A stretch of DNA of 64,000 nucleotides, taken from the NCBI GenBank assembly GCA_023105745.1, contig JALGQZ010000009.1, positions 16,540,564 through 16,604,563 on the forward strand, read 5' to 3'. The position numbers and the translations under genes are program-made. Under the pieces are notes generated by a model, which saw only the letters and a list, made by a program, of their open reading frames with translations, was not told where the DNA came from and searched no databases. Below are positions 46,791-59,032 of this stretch, piece by piece (within the stretch, counting starts at the first letter, position 1; each line of letters opens with the position of its first letter). This DNA is from Austropuccinia psidii (lineage: Eukaryota; Basidiomycota; Pucciniomycetes; Pucciniales; Sphaerophragmiaceae).

Positions 46791-47390
46791 CCCACTTTTC
46801 TCTTCATTTTAGAATCTTTTCCTTTTATAATTAGTTTAAACACTGTTAAACAAATCAATAAAATATTTCAACCACCCTTTTTATATCATTTTAAACCTTA
46901 TGACCATGTGAAAAAATTATTATAATCATTTTTTGTAACTCTTATAATCATTTTTACCCCTGAACCACCCAAAAGTGAATTAAAGCATCTTCCATCACTG
47001 TTAGCTTTGTCACTTTGTTTCCAAGTTCACTCTGGTCACTTTTGGGCGTGTTTTATCTTTATATATATTTTGAGAGACTTTGTTATTCAATTAATTGCTT
47101 GCAGTTCTTTGCTCAATTAATTCCAATTGCAATTGCTCTTGAAGAAATTTCTTTTGTAGCCTTAAATATCTCTTGTAGAGTATATTTGGATAAATCTTTA
47201 TTGTTGGTAAAACAATAAATTTGTATTATATTATTGTTTTATACTTACAAAGTTAAAAACAATAAAATTTGCATGTTTTCTCTTTAACAATACTATTTCT
47301 TACTATTTCCAAATAATTTTACGTTATACAAATTTTGAGGACAGGAAAAGTACTAGATATTTTATCCAAGTTTCAAATCCACACCTTACA
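46791..47390 (+). mobile_element. Family-B LTR (5'-shortened) of a Gypsy-B element
   Basis: Colinear with 25-624 and with the inverse copy at 45533-46160. It ends CACACCTTACA and is followed by TTTGGGGGCCCAGCC, the same kind of sequence (TTTTGGGGGCC) that follows the Gypsy-A LTR at 49365. It is therefore a 5' LTR facing right. Confidence 0.7.
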
Positions 47391-47927
47391 TTTGGGGGCC
47401 CAGCCATGACAATTTATCTGTGAGATTTTTTTTACTCTTTTTTAATCCTTTTTCTTATATTGATAAATTCAAAAAACATATAAAAAATACTCATAATTCA
47501 AAAAATCCATAAAGAAATAATTTTTCCATATTATAAGTGAGGCTTATAATTTTATTTCTTTTTTGCAACACCCTTGTTTTTTACTTAATTATTTGGCTTT
47601 TTCATTAATTTTAGTGTCTGACAATGAGCTAAGACAAGAAAACATTGAAGAAACCTCAACAGTTACCAGCATTATTACTGCCAGTACGGTTAATTCTGAC
47701 CATAATAGTACTGTTATTGTGACTCAGAATAATCAACCTGAACCAATTTCTTCTGAATTGATTAACTTGGATATAAGTAATAATATTCCAAAAGCTAAGA
47801 ATTTGGCCAATAGTAAGTTTTTTAATGTAAAATTACTATTTTAAAGCTTTTTAATCATGAAGTATGCCTTCAACCAGATCCGGAGCCAGCTATAACCCCT
47901 CAAGCAGCTCCAAGGTCATAGACGTGA
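47391..47927 (+). pseudogene. Gypsy-B leader and gag N-terminus, interrupted
   Basis: After the LTR, an exon-like stretch (acceptor TTTTAG at 47611-47614, donor GTAAGT at 47813) reads SDNELRQENIEE ... QPEPISSELINLDISN. A further open stretch before 47927 reads STRSGASYNPSSSSK, like gag starts of a rust Gypsy family. The coding sequence is cut by insertion of the Gypsy-A element at 47928; the rest should resume beyond the window. Confidence 0.6.
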
Positions 47928-49364
47928 TGTCAGCCTGTGACTCAAAACCAGAGCACAAGCATGACAGCCAATATACCATAAATCAATGGTATAGCCAAGA
48001 TACCACCAAAACATGGAACTGAGCCAAATTAGCTCAAAAGGTATCAAAAGAAAGAGGAAACTCACCTCTTTCTGAAAATACAAGTCCCATCACCATAGGA
48101 CAAGAAATAACAAAGTTATTCCTGCTCAAAGTCATTGCTGAGCATAAACCTTAATTTTCACCTCTCATCTAAAATCTAGAAGGAGAGGCTTAACCCCATC
48201 AAATGGGTATTCAAAATGAAGCTCTAAGCCAGGGCTATCCAATGGTACCAGCCAAACTGAGCTAGCACCAGTATTACTTGAGTTATGGTCAAATTCAGAC
48301 CAAATAAGGGTGAACAAAACATTCACCTCTCATCTAACTTTTACAGTTTTAGTGTGAGATACTTAAAGTGGGGTCTTTTTGGAAAGAGCACAATCAGGGC
48401 TATCTGATGGTGTCAACCATTTCCCCATAACTCAACTACAACAGAAGTTATTGGCCAAACAAGCTTAATACAGCTTTTTGCCCAAACCACGCCAATGTAC
48501 AAAATACTTGTACATGGGATAACTTTGTCATATTTAATGATAACCATGTCAAGTTGGGTACCATTGTGTAGAGCTCATATAGAGCTATTCAATGAACCAA
48601 CTTTGAGCTTGATATCTCAAAAACTGACAGAGTTATGACCATTTTAAGGTCAAAATCCCACCAGCTGTCATATACAGCCTTACCATGGGATAACACCCCA
48701 TAATCATGAATATGAGGTGTCAACAGACGAAGAAGCATGTTTTTACTTCAATACCTCATATGTCAGTCAATACTGGGGTCCCATACAGTTTCTGTACAGC
48801 ATTCTACGCGTCATACACGTCAGAATCAGGCTGTGAGGTCCCCAGATGAAAATTTTCACCCTGTATTGGTGAAAACCGCCCAGATGTGGTTTCAAAACCA
48901 CATCTTAGCCCAATACAGAGTATACAGGTTGTTTGCAAACCACAAGCCTGTCATGGGGAGTGAAAAATCTTCACTCCCTCTACGTGAAAAGGTTTAATCA
49001 CCTTTTCACCTCAATTTCAGGATAAAAGGAGGGCTTTTCACAGCCAAAAACCTTTCCTCATCCTGCTCTTGAATACCCTACGTAGTAAACTGTCAAAAAC
49101 AGTTTTACTCTTGGGTAATAATCAGGTATTATTATAATCTTAATAATTGTAGTCTTTATTATTGTAACCCAACAGGTAAAGCTGCACCCAGGGCTTTCAA
49201 CAGCGCTCACCACCACTATATCCACTATAGTAAAGCCCTTTATTATTAAATTAGAACCATCTTCAACTCTTATAAAACCTTTTTAACTTTTATACACCGT
49301 GTCACAGTCATAGTTAAAAGTTGTAAATACACTTTATTACTCTTATCATAGACTCAGCCTGACA
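47928..49364 (+). mobile_element. Gypsy-A 5' LTR, first unit
   Basis: 1,437 bp, TGTCAG...CTGACA ends. It contains the promoter and poly(A) signals by inference only. It is followed directly by TTTTGGGGGCC, the presumed primer-binding region. Confidence 0.95.
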
Positions 49365-49830
49365 TTTTGGGGGCCTGGCCGTGTTTTTTACTTATTTTGG
49401 ACCTTACAAAGTATTTGTCTAGTGGCTAATAACCACAAGACCAGTATTTTTGGCGTGTTTTACATATAAAAACACTTTTAAGCCATTTATACATTCTCAA
49501 TTCTTAATTGAATTAAGACAGCTCATACTGATAAACCAACAGTTGAGGCGTGTTTGGGCACATTGTTAACTCAATTGCCCTGTAATACACCATTTTTTGA
49601 CAGATTATACTTGCTAATAACAAGTATTCTGTAAGATATTGGTATACAAACAGTATACCAATAATCAATAAGCTGTATTTCTGACGTGGAATTGTTAATT
49701 CAATTACACTGTCACTATACAAGGGCATACTGTAGTAACATACAAGCCCAGAGGCCATTCTTAGACGTGCAAAACCAGCCTTGTAAGAAGTCTTAACTGA
49801 CATAAGCCCTCTTTTTCCTGTTTTGATTCA

Positions 49831-50900
49831 GTGGAAGAAAATTTCATACCACTTGAGACCCAGTCACAGGCCAACATACCAGTGACACCCTCAGAACCAG
49901 AGGGCAGCAAGGGCAAAGGAAAAAGGCTTAGTGAAGGCCTCATCACAGCCAAAAAGTGGACACCAATAGCCACTCAGAGGAGTAGAAAACCACGAAACTC
50001 TGCTTCAATACAAGGTAAACCAACCTTAACCACTTGTGCAGGGAAGATTACAATTATTAACCCAGTTGTAACCTCCAAAGGCAAACTGCCCAAATCAGCA
50101 GATAGCAAATTTGTACAAGGCACAGTCAAAGGTAAATACCCTAAGAACATAAAGTTTTTGACTGCTTGCAAACACTGATATGTCCCCTGCATACCTCAGA
50201 GACCTTGGCTTCCAAAGGAACCAGCCAGAGGATAGAGCAGGAATGTCTAGAACCAGAAGACCTGAAAGAAGACACATTGGACACAGTGGTGGATGGCAAA
50301 ACAATGAGGGAGATAATATCAACCTTGCCATTCACACTCCAATTCAACAGAAACCTCAAACCAGAGGACTGGAAGGATATGGATCAAGTTCTTCAAATCC
50401 ACCAACTCCTCAAAGATTTGTTTCAATGGAGTATGGACAACAAGAGGTTCAACCTAGCAACTCACTGGGCAGAACTGGGATCAAGTTGCCAGAAGATCTG
50501 TCTCAAAGAGATAGACTTCAAAGACCTTATGGTAATCACCAAGGGTTGGAATCCTACCAGGCAGCACAGACTCCTGGAGGCAAGGGCACAGAGGATAAGG
50601 GAGAATCAAGCCACTATCCAAGCTATAGAAGAACAGTTAACCCAGACAGGGCCTACTCAGATTCCTTCAGGATCACAAGGAGCATGCCAAATCAGCTCTC
50701 CAGTGGCTTCACACCATTCAGAAACCAGCAGATCAGTGGCCAAGAGTCACCATTCTTCACAATTCCAGGAACTTTCCAGGAGAAGACAAGGCAACAAGGG
50801 CAAAAACAAAGCCTCCTTCAACCAGAGGAGGAAGGAGTCAGACCCCATGATCCAGAAGCTGTTAGATTTGGTAAAAGAAGTACACAAGAACCAGAAGTAG
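49831..50900 (+). CDS. Gypsy-A spliced ORF1, overlaps Gag-Pol in another frame
   Basis: 49831-50131 and 50200-50900 join in phase across a 68-bp intron (GTAAAT...CTCAG) to about 333 codons. There is no ATG at the left end; an acceptor-like TTGATTCAG ends at 49831, so an upstream exon probably supplies the start. The second exon overlaps the Gag-Pol frame for 0.7 kb. Its product is hydrophilic, with [48 protein letters not shown] and a basic [13 protein letters not shown] recall the same sequence as predicted proteins in Austropuccinia. The role is unknown; it may be a Gag-like or accessory protein. Identical in the second unit (57963-59032). Confidence 0.6.
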
Positions 50901-53900
50901 TTGTAAACCACTCTAGAATCAGTAGTCCTAGTAATAGAAACATTACCCCCACTCAGACTGAAAATAACATTATCACATCTGAGAGTAACATCAACAGTGA
51001 CACACTGTGGTTACAAATGTCCCAATATGCTGAGCAATCTGCAAAGCAGGCTACAGAATTTGCAGCTGCCCAAGAAAGGATGAGAAAAACTCAAGCCTCA
51101 TTGGAGCAGATAGTTAAAAACCTTCAGGAAGGATATGCTCAACTGAGCAAAGCCTCTGAAGAAACCAACAAGAGACTGAATCAAGTCTCTGAAGAACAAC
51201 ACCATAGTAGCAGGGACAGGGAGTGTCTGAACCAAGACATCAACAAATTGTTTGATGCCTACCATAGCTTAAAGCCCCAACCACAAGGCCAAGCTATGGA
51301 GAATCCATATCAACCAGATGACATCAAACCAGATGCCATGTTGTTGAATAAGGCAAGATCTCCATCACAATACCAGGATGGAGATGGCATGTCTTATTCA
51401 GAGAAGGAAGCCTTGAAACAGCTTCCTGAGGCCTCAAACTGGCCCAAATTCTCTGGATCAGGAGAATATGATCATATGGAACTCATAGATTATATTGATG
51501 GACTCTTCATTGATGTACCAAGCATACCAGATTACTGGATTACTGCTAGACTGAATACTGCATTTAAAGTTCATGCAAGTATATGGTACACTGAAATGAA
51601 AGAAATCCATGGCAGAAGAAATTGGCCATGGTGGAAGAGTCAAATAATCCAAAAGTACAGTAATGGAACTTGGATATGGCAAAAGACCATGTCATTTGAG
51701 AATGACAAATACTCTGTGGACAAAGATCCATATGAGTGGTGTCTTAGACAGTCTAAAAGACTTAAAGCCATTGATCCTCAGATGAACATCCAACTGAGGA
51801 ATCACAAACTCCTGACACAACTGCCAGGAGAACTAGAGCATGCAGTAAAGTGCAGATGCAACCAAAATTGCACCCTAGATGATATAGCCAATACCTTGCA
51901 AGACATAAGGAAAAGGACTAATATAGGGAAATTCACCCCATATAGAAGCAGTAGTTTCAAAGAGAAACAACCTTCCAGGGTGGAGTTTAAAGACAAACCC
52001 AGAGAAAAAGTGGCAGAAGTGGCAAAGAAGAAGAATTCTTGTCACAATTGTGGTTCAACAGACCACTATGCTAACAACTGTCCAAAGGCAAAGAAAAAAG
52101 TCTATGCCATAGAGAAAGTCCCTGAGGAAGAACCTCCAACAGAGGAATCTGAATCAGACTCTATGGGTGATGCCATCAGAGAACCATCTGATGAGGATCA
52201 AGACCCAAGAGAGGAATTTCTAGTGGAATACCAAGAGGAAACCCCACTAGAAATCCAGGATATACAGTTGGAAGCAGGCATGCCACAAGACACTGCCAAC
52301 AAAAACTTGTGTAAACATACACAAGATGCACAAACATTCCTGGTTACACCAACCAAAGGAATGGCATATATACATGGAACAGCCACAAAAATGACTGTAT
52401 GTATTGACAATGCTCAGCACCCACTGATCATTGACAATGGAGCACACTGCTCCATAGTGGCCAGAAATTATCTGGATAAACACTTCCCAAACTGGGAAAA
52501 AGAACTCTTGCCCACCAGGGCAAAGAACTTTAAGAGTGCATCTGGAAAGATGACCTCTATTGGGACAATTATCAAAGAGATAATTATACCCCACAGAAAA
52601 GGTAATATCAGACTCAACCCAGAGTTTGTAGTGCTTGAAGATGCCCACATCCAAGGGTTTTTACTGGGGACAGATTACCAGAGGATGTATGGCATAGATA
52701 TTTACAATAGTAAAAATAGGCATATTACCATTGGTACTAACAAGGAAAAGAAATTTTCTCTTGATATATACCAGATATCTTCTCAGGACCCACTGGAAGA
52801 ACTTCTGAAAGAATTCAGAGAGGGACAGTTTAGCACTACCCTCACCAGTAAACAAAAGTTAAGTTTACTGAAGATGCTGAGGAAGAATAGACCAGCATTT
52901 GCCATTGGTGAAGAACCATTAGGCAAGATCAAAGGCCATGATATAGAACTATATCTGGATGTGGAAAGGCCTTATCCACCCATGTTAAGGAGACATCCTT
53001 ACCCAGCAAGTCTGGAGACCAGGAAAGAGATTGAGAAACATATCAATGAACTCCTGGACATGGATGTCATTAGGATGATTGGACATAATGAGATAGTGGA
53101 AATTACCACCCCTGTCCTAATCACCTGGCATGATGGCAAGTCTAGATTGTGTGGAGACTTCAGAGCCCTGAATAACTACACAAAAGCAGACAGGTACCCT
53201 ATACCAAGGATACCTCATGCCTTGGATAAACTGGCTAAAGCCAAATACATAACCAAGATGGATTGTATGAAAGGCTTCCACCAAAATGGAGTTAAACCAA
53301 ACTCCATGAAGTTGCTCAGAATAATATGCCATATGGGCATATATGAGTACACCAGGATTCCATTTGGCATCAAAAATGCACCAGCCCACTTCCAAAGGAT
53401 GATGGACACCATATTTCAGGAAGAAATAATGGAAGGCTGGATGGTAGTATATATTGATGATATCATTATATACTCAGAGACATGGGAAGACCATGTACAA
53501 TACATAGACAGAGTGCTAAGTAAATGTACACCCATCAATCTAAAAATTTCACTTAAAAAGTGTAATTTTGGCCAACAAGAGCTACTAGCTCTAGGACACA
53601 AAGTCTCAGGCCTTAGTCTGGCAATTGACCAGAACAAAGTAGCAGCAGTACTGCAAAAGCCAGTACCAAAGAGCATTAAAGAAATGCAATCTTTCCTTGG
53701 GTTTGCTAGCTACTATAGAAACCACATCAAAAACTTTGCCCACATAACTAGTAGCTTATACAAGTTATGCTCAAAGGATGTAGTTTTTGAAATAACCAAG
53801 GAAAGGAGGGATGCATATGAGAGGATCAAATATGAACTCACAAATGCACCTGTGCTCATCTTGCCTGACTTTGAACTACCATTCAAGTTATACATAGATG

Positions 53901-56035
53901 CAGCATGCAGCCAAGGCTTAGGAGCAGCCCTTCACCAAAGACAAATTGTAGATGGTGAACCAAGAGAATGTGTAATATGTTACATCTCCAGGCAGCTGAA
54001 AGATTCAGAAGCCAGGTATGGGGCCACCCAGACAGAATGTCTATGTCTAGTCTGGGCTCTAGAAAAACTCCATTACTATTTGGAGGGTGCAGTCTTTGAA
54101 GTCTACACAGACTGCACAGCCTTGAAGTCTTTACTAAACATGAAGACTACTAATAGACATATGCTGAGATGGCAAATAGCCATCCAGGAGTATAGAGGGA
54201 ACATGACCATCATATACAAGGAAGGCAAAAGCCATACCAATGCAGATGGCCTTAGCAGATGGCCACTGGACAATGTCAAAAGCAATCCAGCTTATGACCC
54301 TGAAGTTGCTGCAAAAATTCCTATCCATTTTATGGAGATCAATAGGAAAAAGAACTTCAGATTCTCCGAATGGGCACCAGAGAGTGGTACCCTTGACAGT
54401 GGAAACACTGATTCAGAAGGGACAGAAACTCCCATACTGGGAATAAGTTCCTCAGAACTGCACAATGAATTTTTCAATGCAGTCCTGAAATCTTATGCTA
54501 AGCACAAACAGTGTAGCATATTACTCCAACTCCTTCAACAAAAATACAGGAGCCCAGAACTGGAAACCCAGCTGGAGGAACCCTGGTTGAGGGCCTATAA
54601 GGACAATAAATTCTTCCTTATAGATGGCCTGATTTATCACAGAGAAAAGCACACCAGTGCACTCACAGTGATAGACAGAGACCACATCTCTCTAATCCTG
54701 CAGGAATGCCATGACTGCCCCTATATGGGACACATGAGTGAAGACAGGACCAAAGAGAGGGTAGCAAGCACAGCTTGGTGGCCCAAGTGGGAACAAGAGT
54801 TGAGTGAATACATCAACACTTGTGAAAGATGCCAAAAGTCAAATAGAAAACATGGGAAGAAATATGGGTTACTTCAACATATAGAAGAACCCAAGCACCC
54901 ATGGGAAACCATTAACATGGACTGGGTCACAGGACTTGTCCCAGGAGGCAAAGAAAACTACAATGCCTGCTTAATCATAGTTGATAGGTTCAGCAAAAGC
55001 ATGAGATGTCTACCATGCCATAAAGAGGACACAGCCATGGACACTGCTCTGTTATTTTGGAATAACATCATATCCACCTGTGGAGTCCCCAAGATCATAA
55101 TTAGTGACAGGGACCCAAAATTCACATCTGAATTTTGGACCAACTTATATGACATGCTTGGCACCAAACTTGCTTTTTCCACAGCTTACCATCCCCAAAC
55201 AGATGGCCTGGCTGAGAGAATGATCCAAACAATGGAGGACATTCTCAGGAGGTTCTGTGCCTATGGCATGGAATACAAGGACCATGAAGGATACACCCAT
55301 GATTGGGTTACCCTCTTACCAGCAGTCCAGCTGGCTTATAACACAAGCCAGCACTCTACCACAGGAAAATCACCTGCACTGGTAGAGAAAGGGTGGAATC
55401 CCCTGTTACCTGTGGATCACTTGAAGAAAAATCTTCTGACCATCCACCCCACAGCCAAAGACTTCCATGATATGTGGAAGAAAGCCTGTGATACTGCAGC
55501 CAAATGCATAGCTGAGGCCAAAGAGTATAACAAGCAGAGGTGGGACAAATCACATATGGAACCTGACTTCAAGGAAGGGGACCAGGTGTTAGTGTCTACA
55601 CTGAACTTCAACAATCTCAAAGGACCTAAGAAAATGAGAGACTCATTTGTAGGGCCCTTCACTATCATTAAGTTAATAGGGAAAAATGCATCAGAGGTCA
55701 AGCTCACTGAGGAGTTTTCTAGGAAACACCCAGTCTTTCCAGTGAGCCTGGTCAAGCCATACTTCCAAACAGAGGAGGAAAAATTCCCCTCCAGGAAGAA
55801 GAACATCACTCCACCAGAAATAGTGGAAGTAGAAGACTCTCCTGGACCTGTGAGTAAAATCATCAGGGCCAGAAAAATCAGACTTAATGGAAAGGATCAA
55901 AGACAATACCTAGTCAGATTCAAAAACCAGACAGCTGATAAAGACAAATGGTTGGCAGAGGATGCCATACCAGATGGGAACCTTCATTTAAGGAGATTCA
56001 GAGCCTCTAGGAGGACTGAACAGTCTCATCAATGA
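50180..56035 (+). CDS. Gypsy-A Gag-Pol polyprotein, 1,951 aa
   Basis: A single uninterrupted frame. Order: Ser/Gln/Pro-rich N-terminus to about residue 270; coiled segment 280-350; capsid-like part ([18 protein letters not shown] near 425, [13 protein letters not shown]); zinc knuckle C621-x2-C624-x4-H629-x4-C634; aspartic protease site D752-N-G rather than the usual D-S/T-G; reverse transcriptase with YIDD (Asp 1093, 1094); RNase H with Asp 1240 in [10 protein letters not shown]; integrase zinc finger (His1511 to C1548-x2-C1551); integrase D1581, D1643, E1679 (D,D35E); and a chromodomain-like C-terminus from about 1890 (RQYLVRFK...DKWLAEDAI), which typically guides insertion to chromatin. 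The stop lies 24 bp before the LTR. The ATG at 50180 overlaps the end of the unspliced ORF1 frame. Confidence 0.95.
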   Translation: MSPAYLRDLGFQRNQPEDRAGMSRTRRPERRHIGHSGGWQNNEGDNINLAIHTPIQQKPQTRGLEGYGSSSSNPPTPQRFVSMEYGQQEVQPSNSLGRTGIKLPEDLSQRDRLQRPYGNHQGLESYQAAQTPGGKGTEDKGESSHYPSYRRTVNPDRAYSDSFRITRSMPNQLSSGFTPFRNQQISGQESPFFTIPGTFQEKTRQQGQKQSLLQPEEEGVRPHDPEAVRFGKRSTQEPEVVVNHSRISSPSNRNITPTQTENNIITSESNINSDTLWLQMSQYAEQSAKQATEFAAAQERMRKTQASLEQIVKNLQEGYAQLSKASEETNKRLNQVSEEQHHSSRDRECLNQDINKLFDAYHSLKPQPQGQAMENPYQPDDIKPDAMLLNKARSPSQYQDGDGMSYSEKEALKQLPEASNWPKFSGSGEYDHMELIDYIDGLFIDVPSIPDYWITARLNTAFKVHASIWYTEMKEIHGRRNWPWWKSQIIQKYSNGTWIWQKTMSFENDKYSVDKDPYEWCLRQSKRLKAIDPQMNIQLRNHKLLTQLPGELEHAVKCRCNQNCTLDDIANTLQDIRKRTNIGKFTPYRSSSFKEKQPSRVEFKDKPREKVAEVAKKKNSCHNCGSTDHYANNCPKAKKKVYAIEKVPEEEPPTEESESDSMGDAIREPSDEDQDPREEFLVEYQEETPLEIQDIQLEAGMPQDTANKNLCKHTQDAQTFLVTPTKGMAYIHGTATKMTVCIDNAQHPLIIDNGAHCSIVARNYLDKHFPNWEKELLPTRAKNFKSASGKMTSIGTIIKEIIIPHRKGNIRLNPEFVVLEDAHIQGFLLGTDYQRMYGIDIYNSKNRHITIGTNKEKKFSLDIYQISSQDPLEELLKEFREGQFSTTLTSKQKLSLLKMLRKNRPAFAIGEEPLGKIKGHDIELYLDVERPYPPMLRRHPYPASLETRKEIEKHINELLDMDVIRMIGHNEIVEITTPVLITWHDGKSRLCGDFRALNNYTKADRYPIPRIPHALDKLAKAKYITKMDCMKGFHQNGVKPNSMKLLRIICHMGIYEYTRIPFGIKNAPAHFQRMMDTIFQEEIMEGWMVVYIDDIIIYSETWEDHVQYIDRVLSKCTPINLKISLKKCNFGQQELLALGHKVSGLSLAIDQNKVAAVLQKPVPKSIKEMQSFLGFASYYRNHIKNFAHITSSLYKLCSKDVVFEITKERRDAYERIKYELTNAPVLILPDFELPFKLYIDAACSQGLGAALHQRQIVDGEPRECVICYISRQLKDSEARYGATQTECLCLVWALEKLHYYLEGAVFEVYTDCTALKSLLNMKTTNRHMLRWQIAIQEYRGNMTIIYKEGKSHTNADGLSRWPLDNVKSNPAYDPEVAAKIPIHFMEINRKKNFRFSEWAPESGTLDSGNTDSEGTETPILGISSSELHNEFFNAVLKSYAKHKQCSILLQLLQQKYRSPELETQLEEPWLRAYKDNKFFLIDGLIYHREKHTSALTVIDRDHISLILQECHDCPYMGHMSEDRTKERVASTAWWPKWEQELSEYINTCERCQKSNRKHGKKYGLLQHIEEPKHPWETINMDWVTGLVPGGKENYNACLIIVDRFSKSMRCLPCHKEDTAMDTALLFWNNIISTCGVPKIIISDRDPKFTSEFWTNLYDMLGTKLAFSTAYHPQTDGLAERMIQTMEDILRRFCAYGMEYKDHEGYTHDWVTLLPAVQLAYNTSQHSTTGKSPALVEKGWNPLLPVDHLKKNLLTIHPTAKDFHDMWKKACDTAAKCIAEAKEYNKQRWDKSHMEPDFKEGDQVLVSTLNFNNLKGPKKMRDSFVGPFTIIKLIGKNASEVKLTEEFSRKHPVFPVSLVKPYFQTEEEKFPSRKKNITPPEIVEVEDSPGPVSKIIRARKIRLNGKDQRQYLVRFKNQTADKDKWLAEDAIPDGNLHLRRFRASRRTEQSHQ

Positions 56036-56042
56036 TGAGCCT

Positions 56043-56059
56043 TTTTTAGAGGGAGGGTA
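56043..56059 (+). other. Polypurine tract, first unit
   Basis: T-run then AGAGGGAGGGTA directly before the second LTR at 56060. Confidence 0.85.
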
Positions 56060-57496
56060 TGTCAGCCTGTGACTCAAAACCAGAGCACAAGCATGACAGC
56101 CAATATACCATAAATCAATGGTATAGCCAAGATACCACCAAAACATGGAACTGAGCCAAATTAGCTCAAAAGGTATCAAAAGAAAGAGGAAACTCACCTC
56201 TTTCTGAAAATACAAGTCCCATCACCATAGGACAAGAAATAACAAAGTTATTCCTGCTCAAAGTCATTGCTGAGCATAAACCTTAATTTTCACCTCTCAT
56301 CTAAAATCTAGAAGGAGAGGCTTAACCCCATCAAATGGGTATTCAAAATGAAGCTCTAAGCCAGGGCTATCCAATGGTACCAGCCAAACTGAGCTAGCAC
56401 CAGTATTACTTGAGTTATGGTCAAATTCAGACCAAATAAGGGTGAACAAAACATTCACCTCTCATCTAACTTTTACAGTTTTAGTGTGAGATACTTAAAG
56501 TGGGGTCTTTTTGGAAAGAGCACAATCAGGGCTATCTGATGGTGTCAACCATTTCCCCATAACTCAACTACAACAGAAGTTATTGGCCAAACAAGCTTAA
56601 TACAGCTTTTTGCCCAAACCACGCCAATGTACAAAATACTTGTACATGGGATAACTTTGTCATATTTAATGATAACCATGTCGAGTTGGGTACCATTGTG
56701 TAGAGCTCATATAGAGCTATTCAATGAACCAACTTTGAGCTTGATATCTCAAAAACTGACAGAGTTATGACCATTTTAAGGTCAAAATCCCACCAGCTGT
56801 CATATACAGCCTTACCATGGGATAACACCCCATAATCATGAATATGAGGTGTCAACAGACGAAGAAGCATGTTTTTACTTCAATACCTCATATGTCAGTC
56901 AATACTGGGGTCCCATACAGTTTCTGTACAGCATTCTACGCGTCATACACGTCAGAATCAGGCTGTGAGGTCCCCAGATGAAAATTTTCACCCTGTATTG
57001 GTGAAAACCGCCCAGATGTGGTTTCAAAACCACATCTTAGCCCAATACAGAGTATACAGGTTGTTTGCAAACCACAAGCCTGTCATGGGGAGTGAAAAAT
57101 CTTCACTCCCTCTACGTGAAAAGGTTTAATCACCTTTTCACCTCAATTTCAGGATAAAAGGAGGGCTTTTCACAGCCAAAAACCTTTCCTCATCCTGCTC
57201 TTGAATACCCTACGTAGTAAACTGTCAAAAACAGTTTTACTCTTGGGTAATAATCAGGTATTATTATAATCTTAATAATTGTAGTCTTTATTATTGTAAC
57301 CCAACAGGTAAAGCTGCACCCAGGGCTTTCAACAGCACTCACCACCACTATATCCACTATAGTAAAGCCCTTTATTATTAAATTAGAACCATCTTCAACT
57401 CTTATAAAACCTTTTTAACTTTTATACACCGTGTCACAGTCATAGTTAAAAGTTGTAAATACACTTTATTACTCTTATCATAGACTCAGCCTGACA
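56060..57496 (+). mobile_element. Gypsy-A LTR shared by the two tandem units
   Basis: 1,437 bp, same ends as the first LTR. It differs at G56683 (A at 48551) and A57337 (G at 49205). It serves as 3' LTR of unit 1 and 5' LTR of unit 2. Confidence 0.95.
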
Positions 57497-57962
57497 TTTT
57501 GGGGGCCTGGCCGTGTTTTTTACTTATTTTGGACCTTACAAAGTATTTGTCTAGTGGCTAATAACCACAAGACCAGTATTTTTGGCGTGTTTTACATATA
57601 AAAACACTTTTAAGCCATTTATACATTCTCAATTCTTAATTGAATTAAGACAGCTCATACTGATAAACCAACAGTTGAGGCGTGTTTGGGCACATTGTTA
57701 ACTCAATTGCCCTGTAATACACCATTTTTTGACAGATTATACTTGCTAATAACAAGTATTCTGTAAGATATTGGTATACAAACAGTATACCAATAATCAA
57801 TAAGCTGTATTTCTGACGTGGAATTGTTAATTCAATTACACTGTCACTATACAAGGGCATACTGTAGTAACATACAAGCCCAGAGGCCATTCTTAGACGT
57901 GCAAAACCAGCCTTGTAAGAAGTCTTAACTGACATAAGCCCTCTTTTTCCTGTTTTGATTCA

Positions 57963-59032
57963 GTGGAAGAAAATTTCATACCACTTGAGACCCAGTCACA
58001 GGCCAACATACCAGTGACACCCTCAGAACCAGAGGGCAGCAAGGGCAAAGGAAAAAGGCTTAGTGAAGGCCTCATCACAGCCAAAAAGTGGACACCAATA
58101 GCCACTCAGAGGAGTAGAAAACCACGAAACTCTGCTTCAATACAAGGTAAACCAACCTTAACCACTTGTGCAGGGAAGATTACAATTATTAACCCAGTTG
58201 TAACCTCCAAAGGCAAACTGCCCAAATCAGCAGATAGCAAATTTGTACAAGGCACAGTCAAAGGTAAATACCCTAAGAACATAAAGTTTTTGACTGCTTG
58301 CAAACACTGATATGTCCCCTGCATACCTCAGAGACCTTGGCTTCCAAAGGAACCAGCCAGAGGATAGAGCAGGAATGTCTAGAACCAGAAGACCTGAAAG
58401 AAGACACATTGGACACAGTGGTGGATGGCAAAACAATGAGGGAGATAATATCAACCTTGCCATTCACACTCCAATTCAACAGAAACCTCAAACCAGAGGA
58501 CTGGAAGGATATGGATCAAGTTCTTCAAATCCACCAACTCCTCAAAGATTTGTTTCAATGGAGTATGGACAACAAGAGGTTCAACCTAGCAACTCACTGG
58601 GCAGAACTGGGATCAAGTTGCCAGAAGATCTGTCTCAAAGAGATAGACTTCAAAGACCTTATGGTAATCACCAAGGGTTGGAATCCTACCAGGCAGCACA
58701 GACTCCTGGAGGCAAGGGCACAGAGGATAAGGGAGAATCAAGCCACTATCCAAGCTATAGAAGAACAGTTAACCCAGACAGGGCCTACTCAGATTCCTTC
58801 AGGATCACAAGGAGCATGCCAAATCAGCTCTCCAGTGGCTTCACACCATTCAGAAACCAGCAGATCAGTGGCCAAGAGTCACCATTCTTCACAATTCCAG
58901 GAACTTTCCAGGAGAAGACAAGGCAACAAGGGCAAAAACAAAGCCTCCTTCAACCAGAGGAGGAAGGAGTCAGACCCCATGATCCAGAAGCTGTTAGATT
59001 TGGTAAAAGAAGTACACAAGAACCAGAAGTAG
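57963..59032 (+). CDS. Spliced ORF1, second unit
   Basis: Copy of 49831-50900 shifted by 8,132 bp; exons 57963-58263 and 58332-59032. No difference from the first copy was noticed. Confidence 0.6.
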
